A stretch of 64,000 nt of DNA from the NCBI RefSeq assembly GCF_000284255.1, contig NC_017075.1:2790001-2854000 (forward strand). The letters are read 5' to 3'. The DNA comes from Rubrivivax gelatinosus IL144. GTDB lineage: Bacteria; Pseudomonadota; Gammaproteobacteria; Burkholderiales; Burkholderiaceae_C. Shown here piece after piece: positions 16,685-28,300 of the stretch (its first letter is position 1; each line of letters begins with the position of its first letter). The notes under the pieces were generated by a model. That model worked only from the letters and a program-made list of their open reading frames with translations, was not told the origin of the DNA and did no database searches. The position numbers were made by a program, and so were the translations under genes.

Positions 16685-19600
16685 TCATTCGCTGGGCACC
16701 AGCTTGCCGGCGGCCATCGTCATCACGCTGCGCGCCGAGTGCTCGCCGTAGGCGGCGCGCAGCGCGGCCAGGCTGCGCTCCATCATCGCGGCGAAGTCCA
16801 CCGAGGGCACGTCGCGGCGGAAGTTGTTCGACAGCATCAGCCCCGGCAGCAGGTTGCCCAGGCCTTGCAGGTCCTGCGGCCGCACGGCGCGCAGCCGGGC
16901 CAGTGCCAGCGCCTCGTCGACGACGGCCAGCAACTCGTCCAGCGTCCAGTGCTCGGCCGCAGGGTCGGAAGGCACGGCGAGCAGCATCGTCTGCGGTGGC
17001 CGCGCGCCGGGCGCGTCGAAATGGAAAGACAGCCCGGTCGTCTCCTCGGTCGCCGGGATGGTTTCACTCCATTCGTCGACGAAGAGGCCGGCGAAGCCGC
17101 TGTCAGGCGTCACCGCGGCCAGCGCGCCCGGCGCGTAGGCGGCGACGGCGACGACGCCGCGCAGATCGTCGCCTTCGGCCGGCGGCAGCGCGCCCCAGCG
17201 CCGCACCGGCGCCAGGCCCGGTGCGCCCATCTGCACGAGCTGGAAGTCGGCACCGTCGACCGCCAGGCCACGCGCCTCGGCGGCGCTCAGCACGTCGGCC
17301 AGGCGGCCGGCGCCGTCGTGCACGCAGCCCAGCTTGGGCAGCCAGCCGGCGATCGCCAGCTCGTCGCCGTCGAGCAGCGTGGCGCGCGCGGCCAGCGAGG
17401 CCGCGACCTCGCCGGCGTAGCCGCCGAGCGTGAACACCGGCAGCACCGGGAACTCGGCGCCGAGGATGGCGTGGATGCGCTCCACCGTCTTGCGCACCTG
17501 CTCGCCGAAGCTGTCGCCGGCCTCGGCGGCCGGCGCAGCATCCAGGCGCGCCTTCATCTCGTCGTGCAGCGCGAGCGCACGGTCACGCGCCGCGGCCACG
17601 CTGTCTGGCGCCGGGCCGGCGGTGCCCGCCGGGTCGGCGGCCGTCGCGCTGCGCCAGCCCAGCGCCGCGGCGTCGGCCAGCGCGGCGTGCAGCGCGGCCA
17701 GCATCGCCTTCGTGTCGGGCGCCGCCGGGTCCAGCGCCTCGGCGTCGTCGGGCAGCGCGGCGGCGGCGACGCCGAGCGCGCCCAGCACCTGCACGGCGCG
17801 CGTCTCGGCCGGGGCCAGCCGCGCCTGCAGCTCGGCCAGGTCGACGCCGGCGTGGTCGCCGTGCTGCAGCGTCGCGTCGCTCTCGACGCCGTCGCGCGCC
17901 AGCACCATGTCCATGCGGCGCAGCGCCCTCGCCTTCTCCAGCAGCTGGCGCAGCAGCCAGCACAGCGACTCGAACTCGACCAGCCCGCCGGTGCCGGCGG
18001 CGGCGTCGGCCGGCGCTTCGGCCTCGAGCACGATCGCCAGGCGCTCGGCGTCGGCGCCGAAAGCGGCGCGCGCCTTGGCCGCCAGCACCGCGGCCAGCGC
18101 CTCCTGCACGCGGCTCTGGCCGCCGTGCTGCTGCGGCTCGCCGCCGAGCACCAGCGACAACGGCGACAGACCCAGTTCGTCGACGCCGGCCTGCAGGCGC
18201 TCGGCGCGCGGCTGCCAGCGCCAGCCGGGGCGGCCGTCGTAGACCTCGCCGCTGGGCACGCGTTCGACCAGCCGGGCTTCGAAACGCCAGCGCGCCGGGG
18301 CGCCGAGCAGCCGCGCCAGCCAGACGTTGAGCCGCGGTTCGACCTGCGACTGCAGGTCGTCCAGCGCCGCCCAGTCGCCGGCGTCGGTGCCGGCCAGCAC
18401 GACGGCCACACGCTGGGTGTAGCCGCGGGTCGACCGCGGCGTGCGCGTGACGCGCGGCTCGGGCGGCCGCGTCTGCTTGTCCAGCGCCGACATCGCCGCC
18501 GCCGAGCCGTCGAGGTTGCCGCCGACCAGCTGGTGCACGCTCTCGCTGACCAGCAGGTCCGAGACCGCGTCGACCAGGTCGGCGAGCTCGTCGACGAAGG
18601 CCATCGCCAGCTGGTGCTCGGCGGCGGGCACGCCGGCCGGCCGCACCGCGTCGACGCCCTGCTCACGCGCTTCGGTCGCCAGGCGCAGGCCGTCGACGAC
18701 GTCGCGGGCGCCGATGTCCTCGCCGGTCTCCGGCGCGTTGCCGGTCGGGCGGTACGGGAAGCGCCGGCGGTACTCCAGGATGTGCTGCGACAGGTCGTGG
18801 TCGCGCAGCGCACGCTCGAAGCGGTAGCCCAGCAGCGCCGCCAGCGCCTGGCCGTTGGCCACGCCTTCGAGCAGGCGCTTGGCGCGTTTGACACGCAACG
18901 AGCGCAGGTCGATGTCGAAGGCGTGTTCGGCGTGCTGGCGGTTGGCGAGGTGGCCGCTGCGCAGCACCGCGGCGGTCGTCGCCTGCTGCAGCGACGGCGC
19001 GTGCACGTAGCCCATGCTGTCGGCCAGGCGCTGGTCGCGTAGCGTGGCATCGGGCTTCAGCCCTTCGACGACGCCGAAAGCGCCCAGGTGCAGCCCGCCG
19101 GGCGCGCGTTCGCGCAGCCCGTCCAGGCGTTTGGTCGCCAGCGAGCTGATCCAGGCGTCGAGCCGGAAGGCGGCTGCGTCCAGCGTCGTGCGCAGCGCGT
19201 GGTCGAGTTCGCCGACGCTGCGCTGCTGCAGGAAGGCCAGGCTCTCGCGGAAGCTGGCGATGTTGCGCAGCGCCTCGGGCCAGTTCGCGAGCACGCCGCC
19301 CAGCCGGGTGCCGATGTACTGGCCGACCGACTGCTCGCCGGTCGTGCCGATCAGCCTGAGGCCCATCAGCGCGCCGGCGTGGCCGAGCTGGAACTGGTCG
19401 CCGACCAGCGTCGCGTGATCGACGCCGACGTATTCCGCCGGGCGCAGCCGCAGCGCGGCGGCCTTGGCCGCCGGCGACAGCAGGGTCTGCCGGTCCAGGT
19501 GGCCGTAGAACAGGCGCCGGCCGCTGGCCAGCACTTCCTCGTCGGCAGCGAAGGCCAGCAGCGCCTCCAGCAGGCTGTCGGCGTCCTGCATCGCGACCAG

Positions 19601-21604
19601 CGCGGCGCGCGGGTCCTGGCCGGCGGTCGACAGCAGCTGCACCAGCGCGGCCAGGTAGTCGCGCGCCAGCCGCGCCGCGGGCGGCAGTTCCTGCTTCGGG
19701 TTGGCCGGGTCGCGCTGCACCCAGGCCACCGCGTCCAGCGAATGCGCCTTGGGCCGCACGCCGCACAGCGCGATGAAGGGCATCAGTCGCGGCCAGCGGT
19801 CCAGCAGGTCGGCGACCATGAAGGCGTTGAGCAGCCGCTGCGAAGCGGCGATCTCCTCCAGGTCGGGATAGTTCTCCACCGCCGCCGGCCCGGCGACCTG
19901 GAGGAAACGTTTGGCCACCGACCAGGGCTGCATCGCCAGCACCTGGTGCAGCGTCTCGGCGTCGGCGGACTGCATCGTCGGCACACGCGGCACGGCGGCC
20001 TCCCAGAAACCGCGGAACCAGCCGAGCACGGCGTGCAGCTCGCGCTCCAGCGCCGAGTTCGGCTGCGGCCGGTAGCCGCGCGCGCAGACCGGCAGCAGGC
20101 CGTAGGGCTGGCGGCCGATGCGCAGCGCCGACAGCGGCCCGCCGGGGCGCAGGAAACGCACGGCATGCGCGCGCAGCGTCTCGATCGCCGCGTCGTCGAT
20201 CAGGCTCTCGGCGTCCTGCACCGGGTTCCAGAAGTAGCGCAGCGTGTAGCCCAGCGTCGCGCTCCACAGCGCGTTGACCATGTGGCCCGAGCTCGCGCCT
20301 TCCTGCAGCGCGCCGCCGGGCACACGCGTGGCGTCGAAGCCGATGCCGCCTTCGGGCACCGGCGGCAGGCCCAGCAGCAGCTGCAGCCGTGCGCCGGCGC
20401 CGGCCAGCTCGTCGGGCGGCAGCGGCGGCGGTTCGGCCGGCACCGCCTGGGCCGCGGCCTCGGCCTGGGCCTGCGCGGCCACCGGGTCCAGCGCCGCGGC
20501 CAGGTCGCCGCCGTCGGCGGCGAAGCCGGCGCGCGCGCTGCCGGTGTTGTTGGTCGGCGTGCCCTGGGCGACGAAAGCCAGGCCCTGGCCGTGTTCGTGG
20601 TTGTGCAGCAGGTCGGCGACCAGCGCGGCGGCGGTCTCGGGCGTCTGCGTCCAGTCGACGCCGATGACGACCAGCCGGTCCAGCCCCTGCATCAGCGTCG
20701 TGCCGGGCTTCAGGTCGGCGGCGGTGACGGTGATCGCCATGCCGGCCGCTTCGGCCGCGTCATAGTCGACCAGCCAGGCGCGTTCGCCGGCGAACGGGTC
20801 CCAGGCCTCGGGGTCGGGCGGCGCCAGCAGCGGGTCGAACAGCGGCGACATCGGCAGCACGTCGGCGACGACGCGGCCCCATTTGCGCAGCACCTCGACG
20901 CCGCCGCGCCAGCCGACGGCGACGAAGCGGTCGGGCAAGGCGGCGGCGGTCTGCTCGCGCGCCTCGCCGGCCGAACGCGGGATCGCCGCTTCGTCGAAGA
21001 CCGGCGCGGCCTCGGCGCCCAGCGCCGCCAGGTTGCTCGGCACGACGGCGCGCACCAGGTAGGCGGCGCGCATCGGGCCGTAGGGCCGCGACAGCTCGGT
21101 CCACGGCGAGGCGCTGTCGGCCGGCGACGCGAAACGCTGCGTCCAGTAGCGCTGCACGGAGGCGATCTCCTGCGGGGTGAGCCCGGGGTCGTGCTGGAAG
21201 GCGTGCACGACGTCGGGATAGACGCGGATCATCAGCCGCGTCGTGGCGTCGTCGTAGCGCGTCTGGATCGCCACCGGCAGCAGCAGCACCGGATGGGCGG
21301 CGTCCAGCGCCTGCACCATCAGCGCCGGGTCGCGCTGCGCGAGCAGCTGCTCGGACAGGCCGCGGATCGACTGCAGCCGCTCGCGCAGCGCGGCGTCGCC
21401 GCCGCGCGCCGCCGACGCCAGGTCTTCGACCCGCGAGACGGCCTGGGCCAGCGTGCGTTCGTCGGCGCCGCCGCGGCGCAGCCGGTCGAGTTCACGCTGC
21501 GCCGCGTCGAGCTCGGCACGCGCCCGGCGCTGGGCGTCGCGCGAGCGGGCGTACTCGGCGCGCGCGCCGGCGATCGCTTCACGGTTCAGGTCGAGCACGG
21601 GCAT
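16685..21604 (-). CDS. uncharacterised 1639-aa protein, third gene of giant-protein operon
   Basis: Very large protein without signal peptide. Residues 8-90 are a predicted coiled coil rich in Arg, Ala, Asp and Glu. From 108 comes a beta-rich module (LLLPVAIQTRY, then MIRVYPDVVHAFQHDP), near 440 ALWSATLGYTLRYFWNP and GGPLSALRIGRQPYGLLPV, near 813 FRLDAWISSLATKRLDGLRE, near 863 GYVHAPSLQQATTAAVLRSG and near 930 LAALLGYRFERALRDHDL. These blocks are ones I have seen in unannotated giant proteins of several phyla, so they are likely conserved family motifs. The C-terminal third is Ala/Asp-rich and partly helical. Only a handful of Cys. No ATPase, protease or nuclease motif found. AGGAG precedes the start. 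Confidence 0.8.
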   Translation of the reverse strand: MPVLDLNREAIAGARAEYARSRDAQRRARAELDAAQRELDRLRRGGADERTLAQAVSRVEDLASAARGGDAALRERLQSIRGLSEQLLAQRDPALMVQALDAAHPVLLLPVAIQTRYDDATTRLMIRVYPDVVHAFQHDPGLTPQEIASVQRYWTQRFASPADSASPWTELSRPYGPMRAAYLVRAVVPSNLAALGAEAAPVFDEAAIPRSAGEAREQTAAALPDRFVAVGWRGGVEVLRKWGRVVADVLPMSPLFDPLLAPPDPEAWDPFAGERAWLVDYDAAEAAGMAITVTAADLKPGTTLMQGLDRLVVIGVDWTQTPETAAALVADLLHNHEHGQGLAFVAQGTPTNNTGSARAGFAADGGDLAAALDPVAAQAQAEAAAQAVPAEPPPLPPDELAGAGARLQLLLGLPPVPEGGIGFDATRVPGGALQEGASSGHMVNALWSATLGYTLRYFWNPVQDAESLIDDAAIETLRAHAVRFLRPGGPLSALRIGRQPYGLLPVCARGYRPQPNSALERELHAVLGWFRGFWEAAVPRVPTMQSADAETLHQVLAMQPWSVAKRFLQVAGPAAVENYPDLEEIAASQRLLNAFMVADLLDRWPRLMPFIALCGVRPKAHSLDAVAWVQRDPANPKQELPPAARLARDYLAALVQLLSTAGQDPRAALVAMQDADSLLEALLAFAADEEVLASGRRLFYGHLDRQTLLSPAAKAAALRLRPAEYVGVDHATLVGDQFQLGHAGALMGLRLIGTTGEQSVGQYIGTRLGGVLANWPEALRNIASFRESLAFLQQRSVGELDHALRTTLDAAAFRLDAWISSLATKRLDGLRERAPGGLHLGAFGVVEGLKPDATLRDQRLADSMGYVHAPSLQQATTAAVLRSGHLANRQHAEHAFDIDLRSLRVKRAKRLLEGVANGQALAALLGYRFERALRDHDLSQHILEYRRRFPYRPTGNAPETGEDIGARDVVDGLRLATEAREQGVDAVRPAGVPAAEHQLAMAFVDELADLVDAVSDLLVSESVHQLVGGNLDGSAAAMSALDKQTRPPEPRVTRTPRSTRGYTQRVAVVLAGTDAGDWAALDDLQSQVEPRLNVWLARLLGAPARWRFEARLVERVPSGEVYDGRPGWRWQPRAERLQAGVDELGLSPLSLVLGGEPQQHGGQSRVQEALAAVLAAKARAAFGADAERLAIVLEAEAPADAAAGTGGLVEFESLCWLLRQLLEKARALRRMDMVLARDGVESDATLQHGDHAGVDLAELQARLAPAETRAVQVLGALGVAAAALPDDAEALDPAAPDTKAMLAALHAALADAAALGWRSATAADPAGTAGPAPDSVAAARDRALALHDEMKARLDAAPAAEAGDSFGEQVRKTVERIHAILGAEFPVLPVFTLGGYAGEVAASLAARATLLDGDELAIAGWLPKLGCVHDGAGRLADVLSAAEARGLAVDGADFQLVQMGAPGLAPVRRWGALPPAEGDDLRGVVAVAAYAPGALAAVTPDSGFAGLFVDEWSETIPATEETTGLSFHFDAPGARPPQTMLLAVPSDPAAEHWTLDELLAVVDEALALARLRAVRPQDLQGLGNLLPGLMLSNNFRRDVPSVDFAAMMERSLAALRAAYGEHSARSVMTMAAGKLVPSE

Positions 21605-21632
21605 GGGGGCTCCTGGGGGCGTGCGCCGAGGT

Positions 21633-24600
21633 TCAGGTCGCGAGGTCCGGGCCTTCCCAGTAGGCGCGGAAGGGCTCCTGCAGCAGGGCCTGGGCGATCT
21701 CGGCGGCGGTCGGGGTGGCGCTGAGGCCCGGGAAGGACGCGAACGGCCGGTCGGCCGGGTTGGACAAGGCGGCCAGCGCGCCGATCGAAAGGTGCTGGCC
21801 GGCGTCGACCTTCAGCTGCGACCACGACAGCGTCTTCCACGGGCTCAGGCCCGCCGTGCGCAGCGCCTGGAAGGCCGGCGTCGCGGCGGCGCCCAGCGCG
21901 AACTGCTCGCGCGCCCAGGCGAGCGCGGCGCGCGGCCGGGCGCCGATCTTCGCCGCGCCGGCATCCGGTGGCGGCACCGGGACGTCGAAGCCGAAACGCG
22001 GCTCGCCCATCGGCTCCTCGACGACGAAACACCAGTCGGCTATGTCGGCCTTGTCGATGTCGAAGCCGAAGAAGCTGATGTCCGGGGCGATGAAACCCGA
22101 GAACACCGGCGTCTGCACGTCGGCCGCGCCGGGCAGGCGGCCGTCGGCGCCCTTCAGCAGCTTGCTGTCCTCGGGCCCGGCGTTCTTCACGCGGCGCCAG
22201 GCATAGACCGCGGCCGTCGGGTAGCGCAGCAGCAGCCGGCCCTTGATCAGCAGCGCCACGCGGTCGGGGTCGGTGACGTTCGGGTCGACACGTTCGCCCA
22301 GCGGCTGGCGGCCCCAGAGGTGGATCGGCGCCATGTCGGGCAGGTGTTCGATGCGGCCTTCGCTGCCCGGCCCCAGCCGGTGCCAGAAACGCTGGAACGG
22401 CGTGCCGCGCAGGTCGGTCGGGAAGCCGCGCCACAGCAGCTCGCGGTTCATCTCGTGGTTGGCGCCGACCATGAAGGCGTCGATGAAGTACTGGTTGACC
22501 TGCACCAGCATGATCAGGTCGGGCGGCAGCTGGCCGATGCCGGGCATGAAGGCTTCCGGGTCGTGCTCGGCGAGCGCGCGGTACATCGGCTCGCACAGCT
22601 GCGGGAAGGCCATGACGCGGTCCAGCAGCGGCCCGATCGCGTAACGCAGCCGGGCCGCGGCGGCCGTGGGCGGCAGGAACGCGGCGACGTAGGGGCTGCT
22701 GCCGCCGACCGGCGCGCCGGCCAGCGACAGCTGCGACTGCAGCCGCGCGCGCAGCGTCAGCTCGGGCCGGGTGCGCGCACGCAGCACCTGCGCCGCCTGG
22801 GCGAGCGGAAAGTCCACCGGCATGACACGCAGGTGCGTCGCGTCGAAGGGCTCGCGCCAGGCGCGCTGCACACCGCGTGTGGCCTCGGCGAAGGCGTTCA
22901 GCACGCCGCGCTGGCGGATCGCCGGCGGCAGCGTGACGCTGACCACGCCGCGCTCGGGCGGCGCCTCGCCCAGCCGCGTGATCTCCAGCGTCTCGCTGAC
23001 GCCCAGGCGCACGCCGCTGTTGCCGCCCTGCAGGTCGAAGGCGTTGGGCGGCAGGCTGGCCAGCAGGCCGAGGTTGCCGTAGGCGCGCGCGTCGGCCGCC
23101 GGCCACGAACCCAGCGCCAGGCCGCTCGCCGCGCGCTGCACCGCCGCGCCGGCCGGCTGCGGCGCGCCGCGGCCGACGAAACGCAGCAGCGGCCGGTCGA
23201 CACGCACGCTGCCGCTGCGCGCGTCGATGCGCAGCGCGCTGAACTGCAGTGCGCTGCCCTGGGTCTGGGCCTCGACGAGCAGGCCTTCGACACCGCGCCG
23301 CCCCAGCGCCTCGACCTGGGCGGCGACGAAACCGAGGTCCGCCGGCCCCAGGCCGCTGGCGGCGCCGGCCAGCGCCGCGAAACGTTCGACGTGCACGTCG
23401 GTGAAGACACCACGCGACTGGCCGGCGCGCACACGCGGCAGCGGCACGCCGCCGCGCTCGACGACGGCCCGTGCCGCAGCACCGGCGGCCAGCGCCGCAC
23501 GCACCCGGCCGGCGGTCGGCGCGACGCGCAGGCCACGCGCGCCGAGTTCGACGCGCGCGTCGTCGGCGGCCGGCAGCGCGACGCCGTCGAACAGCCGCGT
23601 GCCGGCGACGCCGTCGGCGAGGAAGGCGTTGACCTCGAAAGCGGCCGGCTTGCGTGTCGCCTCGGCCATCGTGCCGAGGTAGCGCGTGGCCAGCGCCGGC
23701 AGCGTCTGCACGCCCACGCCACCACGCATCGCCGCCAGCCGCAGCGTGCGCCGCTGCGGGCTCAGGCCGCGGCGCAGCGCGCCGTCGACCATCGCCGCCG
23801 GCAGGCTGGAGCGTTCGACCTGGCCGCCGAGCGACGCCGTCCTGCCGTCGACGCGGTAGGCCACCGCGCCCGAAGGCAGCACGGCCTCGATGCGCGCCAG
23901 CGCCGGGCCGGCCAGCTGCAGCAGCCGCTCGGGCGGCAGCGGGTCGAAGTGGCGCGCCTTCAGCGCGCGCTGCACCTCGATCGCCAGGCGCGTGAAGTTC
24001 AGAAGCTGCGCGGCCTCGCGGATCGTGCCGACCTGGTCCCAGCAGGCGTCGACGTAGTCTTCCTGGTGACGCCGCACGACTTCGGCACCGTAGCCGGCGG
24101 CGGCGCGGTAACGCGGGTTCAGGTTCAGCCCGGCCAGCCACCAGCCGGGCTCGTCGGCCGGCGTCACCGCATGGCGGCGGGCGTGCCAGGCGCCGTACAG
24201 CGGCGGCTTGACCTCCTGATGGCGCACGCTGCCGTCGGGCTCGTCCTCGACGGGGTTGTCGACCTGCCCGGCCGGCGTGTCGACGATCGCCGCCAGGCTG
24301 GCTGCGTGTTCGGCGGCCGGCGGCGAGCCCGGCACGTAGCCCAGCGGCACCAGCGCGCCTTCCATCGTCGTCAGCTGCGCCGGCGCGTCGCCGTCGAGCA
24401 GCGCGTCGACGCTCATCGGCGAGGTGCCGACGCGGCCCAGCAGCGCGCTCGTCGCCGGGTCGTTCTGCCACTTCTTCGGGCTGCGCAGTCGCCGCGCCAG
24501 CGACTCGAAGTCGCCCTGGGCGCCGGTCGAAAACTCCCAGTGGTGATAGACCGGCAGCACGACGTCGGCGCCGGCCTGCGGGTTCCAGGCCGGCTGCAGC

Positions 24601-25289
24601 TCGGTCGGCGCCGAGTCGCCGGCCTGCCCCAGCCCGCGCAGCCGGCCGGGCTCGAACGCCGGCACGACGCAGGCGACGTAGTCGGTGTCGGGCGCCAGCC
24701 GGCGCGGGCAGACCAGGCGCGAAACGTTGGAACGCGGGTCGCCCTGCAGGTCGGCGCGGATGCCGTCGACGTCGCCCGCGGCTCGCGCGCTGACCACCTG
24801 CGCATGCGCCCAGGACCAGGACTCGGCCAGCGGCGGCAGTTCCTCGGCGAGGTGTTCGGCCGGCACGCGGATCTGCGGCAGCGGCGCCTGGCCTTGCAGG
24901 CGCGGCCGGCCGCAGCGGTCGCGGCGCAGCACGACCAGCACCAGCCAGGGCCGCAGCCGGTCGTCGGCGTTGGCCAGCGCCGGCGTCAGCATCCACGGCA
25001 GGTCGGGCGGGTCGAACTCGACGATCGCCAGGTAGTTGGGCTCGAAGTTCGTCGTGCCCGGCCGCGGGTCGGTGCGCACGACGAGCCGCGTGTCCAGGCC
25101 GACGACGTCGCCCGGGCCGTAGAGCTGGACCGTGAGCGGCGCGACGTTCCCGCCGTCCGGCAACCCGGCGAGCTGGATGCCGATGCTCGCGCGACCGTGA
25201 GGCGGCAGCGCCCCCAGGTGATCGACGGTGTCGAGCGCGACGCCGAGCCCGCGCCGCACCCAGGGCAGGAACTGGTAGCAGATGGCCAT
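21633..25289 (-). CDS. uncharacterised 1218-aa protein, second gene of giant-protein operon
   Basis: Starts MAICYQFLPWVRRGLGVAL without a signal peptide; GGAG precedes the ATG, and the gene starts 12 bases after the stop of the 1105-aa gene. The N-terminal 250 residues are beta-rich (VAPLTVQLYGPGDVVGLDTR, NYLAIVEFDPPDLPWMLTPA, LRPWLVLVVLRRD). Near residues 930-970 is a strong block, VNQYFIDAFMVGANHEMNRE then LLWRGFPTDLRGTPFQRFW, resembling a motif (VG-NHEM-RELLWR--PTD-RGT) that I recall from other unannotated proteins. Near 1020-1075 are ALLIKGRLLLRYPTAAVYAW and SGFIAPDISFFGFDIDKADI. No enzymatic signature is evident. The motif suggests an ordered, conserved structure rather than a degenerate ORF. 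Confidence 0.8.
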   Translation of the reverse strand: MAICYQFLPWVRRGLGVALDTVDHLGALPPHGRASIGIQLAGLPDGGNVAPLTVQLYGPGDVVGLDTRLVVRTDPRPGTTNFEPNYLAIVEFDPPDLPWMLTPALANADDRLRPWLVLVVLRRDRCGRPRLQGQAPLPQIRVPAEHLAEELPPLAESWSWAHAQVVSARAAGDVDGIRADLQGDPRSNVSRLVCPRRLAPDTDYVACVVPAFEPGRLRGLGQAGDSAPTELQPAWNPQAGADVVLPVYHHWEFSTGAQGDFESLARRLRSPKKWQNDPATSALLGRVGTSPMSVDALLDGDAPAQLTTMEGALVPLGYVPGSPPAAEHAASLAAIVDTPAGQVDNPVEDEPDGSVRHQEVKPPLYGAWHARRHAVTPADEPGWWLAGLNLNPRYRAAAGYGAEVVRRHQEDYVDACWDQVGTIREAAQLLNFTRLAIEVQRALKARHFDPLPPERLLQLAGPALARIEAVLPSGAVAYRVDGRTASLGGQVERSSLPAAMVDGALRRGLSPQRRTLRLAAMRGGVGVQTLPALATRYLGTMAEATRKPAAFEVNAFLADGVAGTRLFDGVALPAADDARVELGARGLRVAPTAGRVRAALAAGAAARAVVERGGVPLPRVRAGQSRGVFTDVHVERFAALAGAASGLGPADLGFVAAQVEALGRRGVEGLLVEAQTQGSALQFSALRIDARSGSVRVDRPLLRFVGRGAPQPAGAAVQRAASGLALGSWPAADARAYGNLGLLASLPPNAFDLQGGNSGVRLGVSETLEITRLGEAPPERGVVSVTLPPAIRQRGVLNAFAEATRGVQRAWREPFDATHLRVMPVDFPLAQAAQVLRARTRPELTLRARLQSQLSLAGAPVGGSSPYVAAFLPPTAAAARLRYAIGPLLDRVMAFPQLCEPMYRALAEHDPEAFMPGIGQLPPDLIMLVQVNQYFIDAFMVGANHEMNRELLWRGFPTDLRGTPFQRFWHRLGPGSEGRIEHLPDMAPIHLWGRQPLGERVDPNVTDPDRVALLIKGRLLLRYPTAAVYAWRRVKNAGPEDSKLLKGADGRLPGAADVQTPVFSGFIAPDISFFGFDIDKADIADWCFVVEEPMGEPRFGFDVPVPPPDAGAAKIGARPRAALAWAREQFALGAAATPAFQALRTAGLSPWKTLSWSQLKVDAGQHLSIGALAALSNPADRPFASFPGLSATPTAAEIAQALLQEPFRAYWEGPDLAT

Positions 25290-25301
25290 CGTGCGGCTCC
25301 G

Positions 25302-28300
25302 TCAGAACGCGGTCTCGAACTGCTCGACGACCAAGGCGCCGGCGGCGGCGTCCTCGGCGTGGAAATACGAACTGGCCGCCATGCCGCCCAGCGGGCGCGC
25401 GGCCAGGGTGCCCAGGCCGGCGTCCAGCGCCGCCAGCGGCGGCGGCCTGACGCCCAGCTTCAGCTCCTCGGCCGGCGACAGCGCACGTTTGCGGCGCAGC
25501 GGCGAGCGCCCGGTGGCGCCGACTTCCAGCGCCCACTGGCGGTGCGCCTCCAGCGCCAGGCCGGGCAGCGCCAGGCGGCCGTCGCTCTTGTCGATCGACA
25601 GGTTGACCTCCTCGTAGTCGAAGACCTCGGCCACCGCGGCGCCGAAGCGGTACTCGCGCTGGCCGACCTCGAACCCGGACGTGAAGCGGTCGAACGAGGG
25701 TTTGCCGAGCAGGTCGTCCTGGTTCATCTCCAGGAACTGCGCCGCCGGGAACGGGTCGGCGAGCGTGCGGTCGGGCGCCTGGGGCTGCCCGCCGAAGACA
25801 AGCGTCTCGACCGCGATCTCGCGAGCGCCGTCGATCGCGTCCGAGCCCAGCTTGTCCAGCCGCTTGGCCAGCGGCAGGCGCTTCTGCACGAACTGCAGCA
25901 GCGCGTTCGGATGCGCGATCAGCGACGCCGGCGCGTCGGCCGGCGTTTGCGGCTTGGCGAAGCTGGCGAAGGCGTCGCCGTCCTGGGCGAGCTGGGCCGA
26001 CCAGTTGGCCAGGTTCTCCAGCTCGGGCCGCAGCGCGTCGACCAGGCGCACGCGGCGCACGATGGTCTCGCGCTCCTCGCCCCACTCCTCGTCGACGTGG
26101 AAACCGAAGTCCGGCAGCGGCCACGGCGTGTGCACCTCGGCGCGGCCGATGATGTGCCAGCGCCCGGGGCCGGCCAGCAGGCCGTAGATGTCGACGCTGG
26201 CGAAGTCGATGCCGAAGACCTCGACGCCGGCGAAGACGTGGATGTCGGTCTCGAAGCGGAACTTCGGCACCAGGTAGACGATGGCGTTGAACTCGAAGCC
26301 GCCCTCGAAGCTGGCGATGCCGACGTCGCCCCAGACGCGCAGCGCCGCGCCGCCCTGCACCGTCGCCGAGGTGACGGCGAAGTAGCCGTCGAAGCTCATC
26401 CCGACGATGCCGATCGAGAACTCGCAGCCGACACGCTGGAACGGGCTCGGCAAGCCCGGCGGCAGGTCGGTGAAACGCGGGTGGAAACCGCCGGCGCTGA
26501 TCAGGAAGCTCGGCCGGTCGCCGAAGACGGCGCGGAAGGCGAACTGGCCGTGCAGCGAGATGAACAGCACGCGCGAGTCGCGCAGCACGCCGTCGAACCA
26601 GATCTGCAGCGGGTCGAAGACAACGCCGCCGGCGAAGTCGACCTGCAGGCGCAGGATCGCCAGGCTCTTGTCGACCAGCGGCGGCAGCTGCACGATGACC
26701 TGGCCGACGAAGACGATCTGGCTCGGTTCGATCAGCAGCCCGAGACGTGCGGTGACCAAGCTGAGCGTGCCCCAGCCCAGCTCCAGCATCGGCCCGATGA
26801 CGAAGCCGCCGGCCTTGAACGGAAAGATCACGCGCAGCTGGTTGAACAGCTGCGGCGCGTTGGCCACCGGGTTCTGCGGGAACAGGAAGCTGTCCAGCGA
26901 GCCGGCGGCCAGGCCGTTGGACAGCACGTCGCGGTCGATCGTGTGCTGCACGCCGATCAGCCCGCCCAGCCCGGTCAGCGTGAAGCCGAAGCCGAGCTGG
27001 ATCGGCGGCAGGTTGGCGGCGATGATCAGCAGCAGCGACCAGCCCTGCGGGTTCTTCGTGCCCAGCAGGCCGATCGCCTTGACGCCGATCTGCATCAGGC
27101 GGATGTCGAGGATGCCGCCGTACTCGCCGCGCTGCGGGTCGAAGAGCAGGAAGCCGCCGCCCTTCAAGACGCCGGCGTCGATCGCCAGCCCGGCGCCCGA
27201 CGGCGGCTTGAGCCCCCAGTCGGCGGCGGCCACGCCGGCCAGCAGGTTCTGCAGGTTCAGCGTCGTGCCCAGGCGGTCGATCGAACCCTGGAACGGCCCG
27301 ATCTGCACTTGGAACGAGCCCGAGAGCTCGAGCTCGACGCGGTTCAGGCCGTCAGCCTTGCGCAGCTCGAAAGTCAGGAATGGGATCTGCACCGGCGAGT
27401 TCGGGATCGCCTCCAGCGGGATCGTCGCGCGCAGCCCGGTGCCGTCCTTCAACCGCAGGCCGCCGGCGCGGTCGGCGACCAGGCCGAAGGCCAGCGCGAC
27501 CTCGATCTGGTCGCCGAGGATGGCGCCGAGAAACGGGTCGTCGCCGACCTTCAGCACCAGGCGGCTGTCCTTCAGGTCGAACTCCAGCCGCGGCTCCAGG
27601 TTCTTCAGCACGATGGCGCCGGAAAGCTCGCCGATCGCGAAGTGCGTACCGTCCGCCGGCCCCAGGCGCAGCGGCTGGGCGGCGTTGCGGCGGCCGAAGA
27701 CCAGGCCGAGCTCGACCGCGCCGCTGAACTCGGGCCGCGGCAGGCTGGCCGGCAGCGGCGCCAGCGGCGGCAAGGCGAAAGCCAGCGCAACCTCGTTGCT
27801 GGCCGTCAGGCCGACGACGAACCCGTCGCCGGCGGCCTGCTCTGCGGCCAGCGTGCTGCGCAGCCGCGCGTGCAGCTTCGGCGGCGCCGCGGCGCCGTCC
27901 CAACCGAGCTGCAGCACCAGCTTGCGTGCGGCGTCGGCCGACTTGGCGAGTTCGAACTCCCGGGTCAGCTGGGCCGGCGGCAGCGGGATCGCCGCCGCTG
28001 GCAGCGCTGCGGCGGGCATGCCGGCGTCGGCGTCGTCGCTGCCGAAACCGCGGTCGATGACGGTGCCCACGGCCATCAGCGCCAGCGCGACGATGGCCTG
28101 GGGCTCGGCGACGGCGGCGTCGGACAGCGCATTGCCGTCGGGGTTCTCGCCCTTGAGCAGGTAGACCAGGCGGCGCGCCGGCGGGCGGGTGTCGGGCTCG
28201 TCGGCGTCGCCGGAGACGATCAGCAGCAGCTTGGCCAGCGAATACGCCGACGGCGGCTTGCCCGGGCTGGCGCCGAGCAGGCGGTCGATCTGGCGCACGA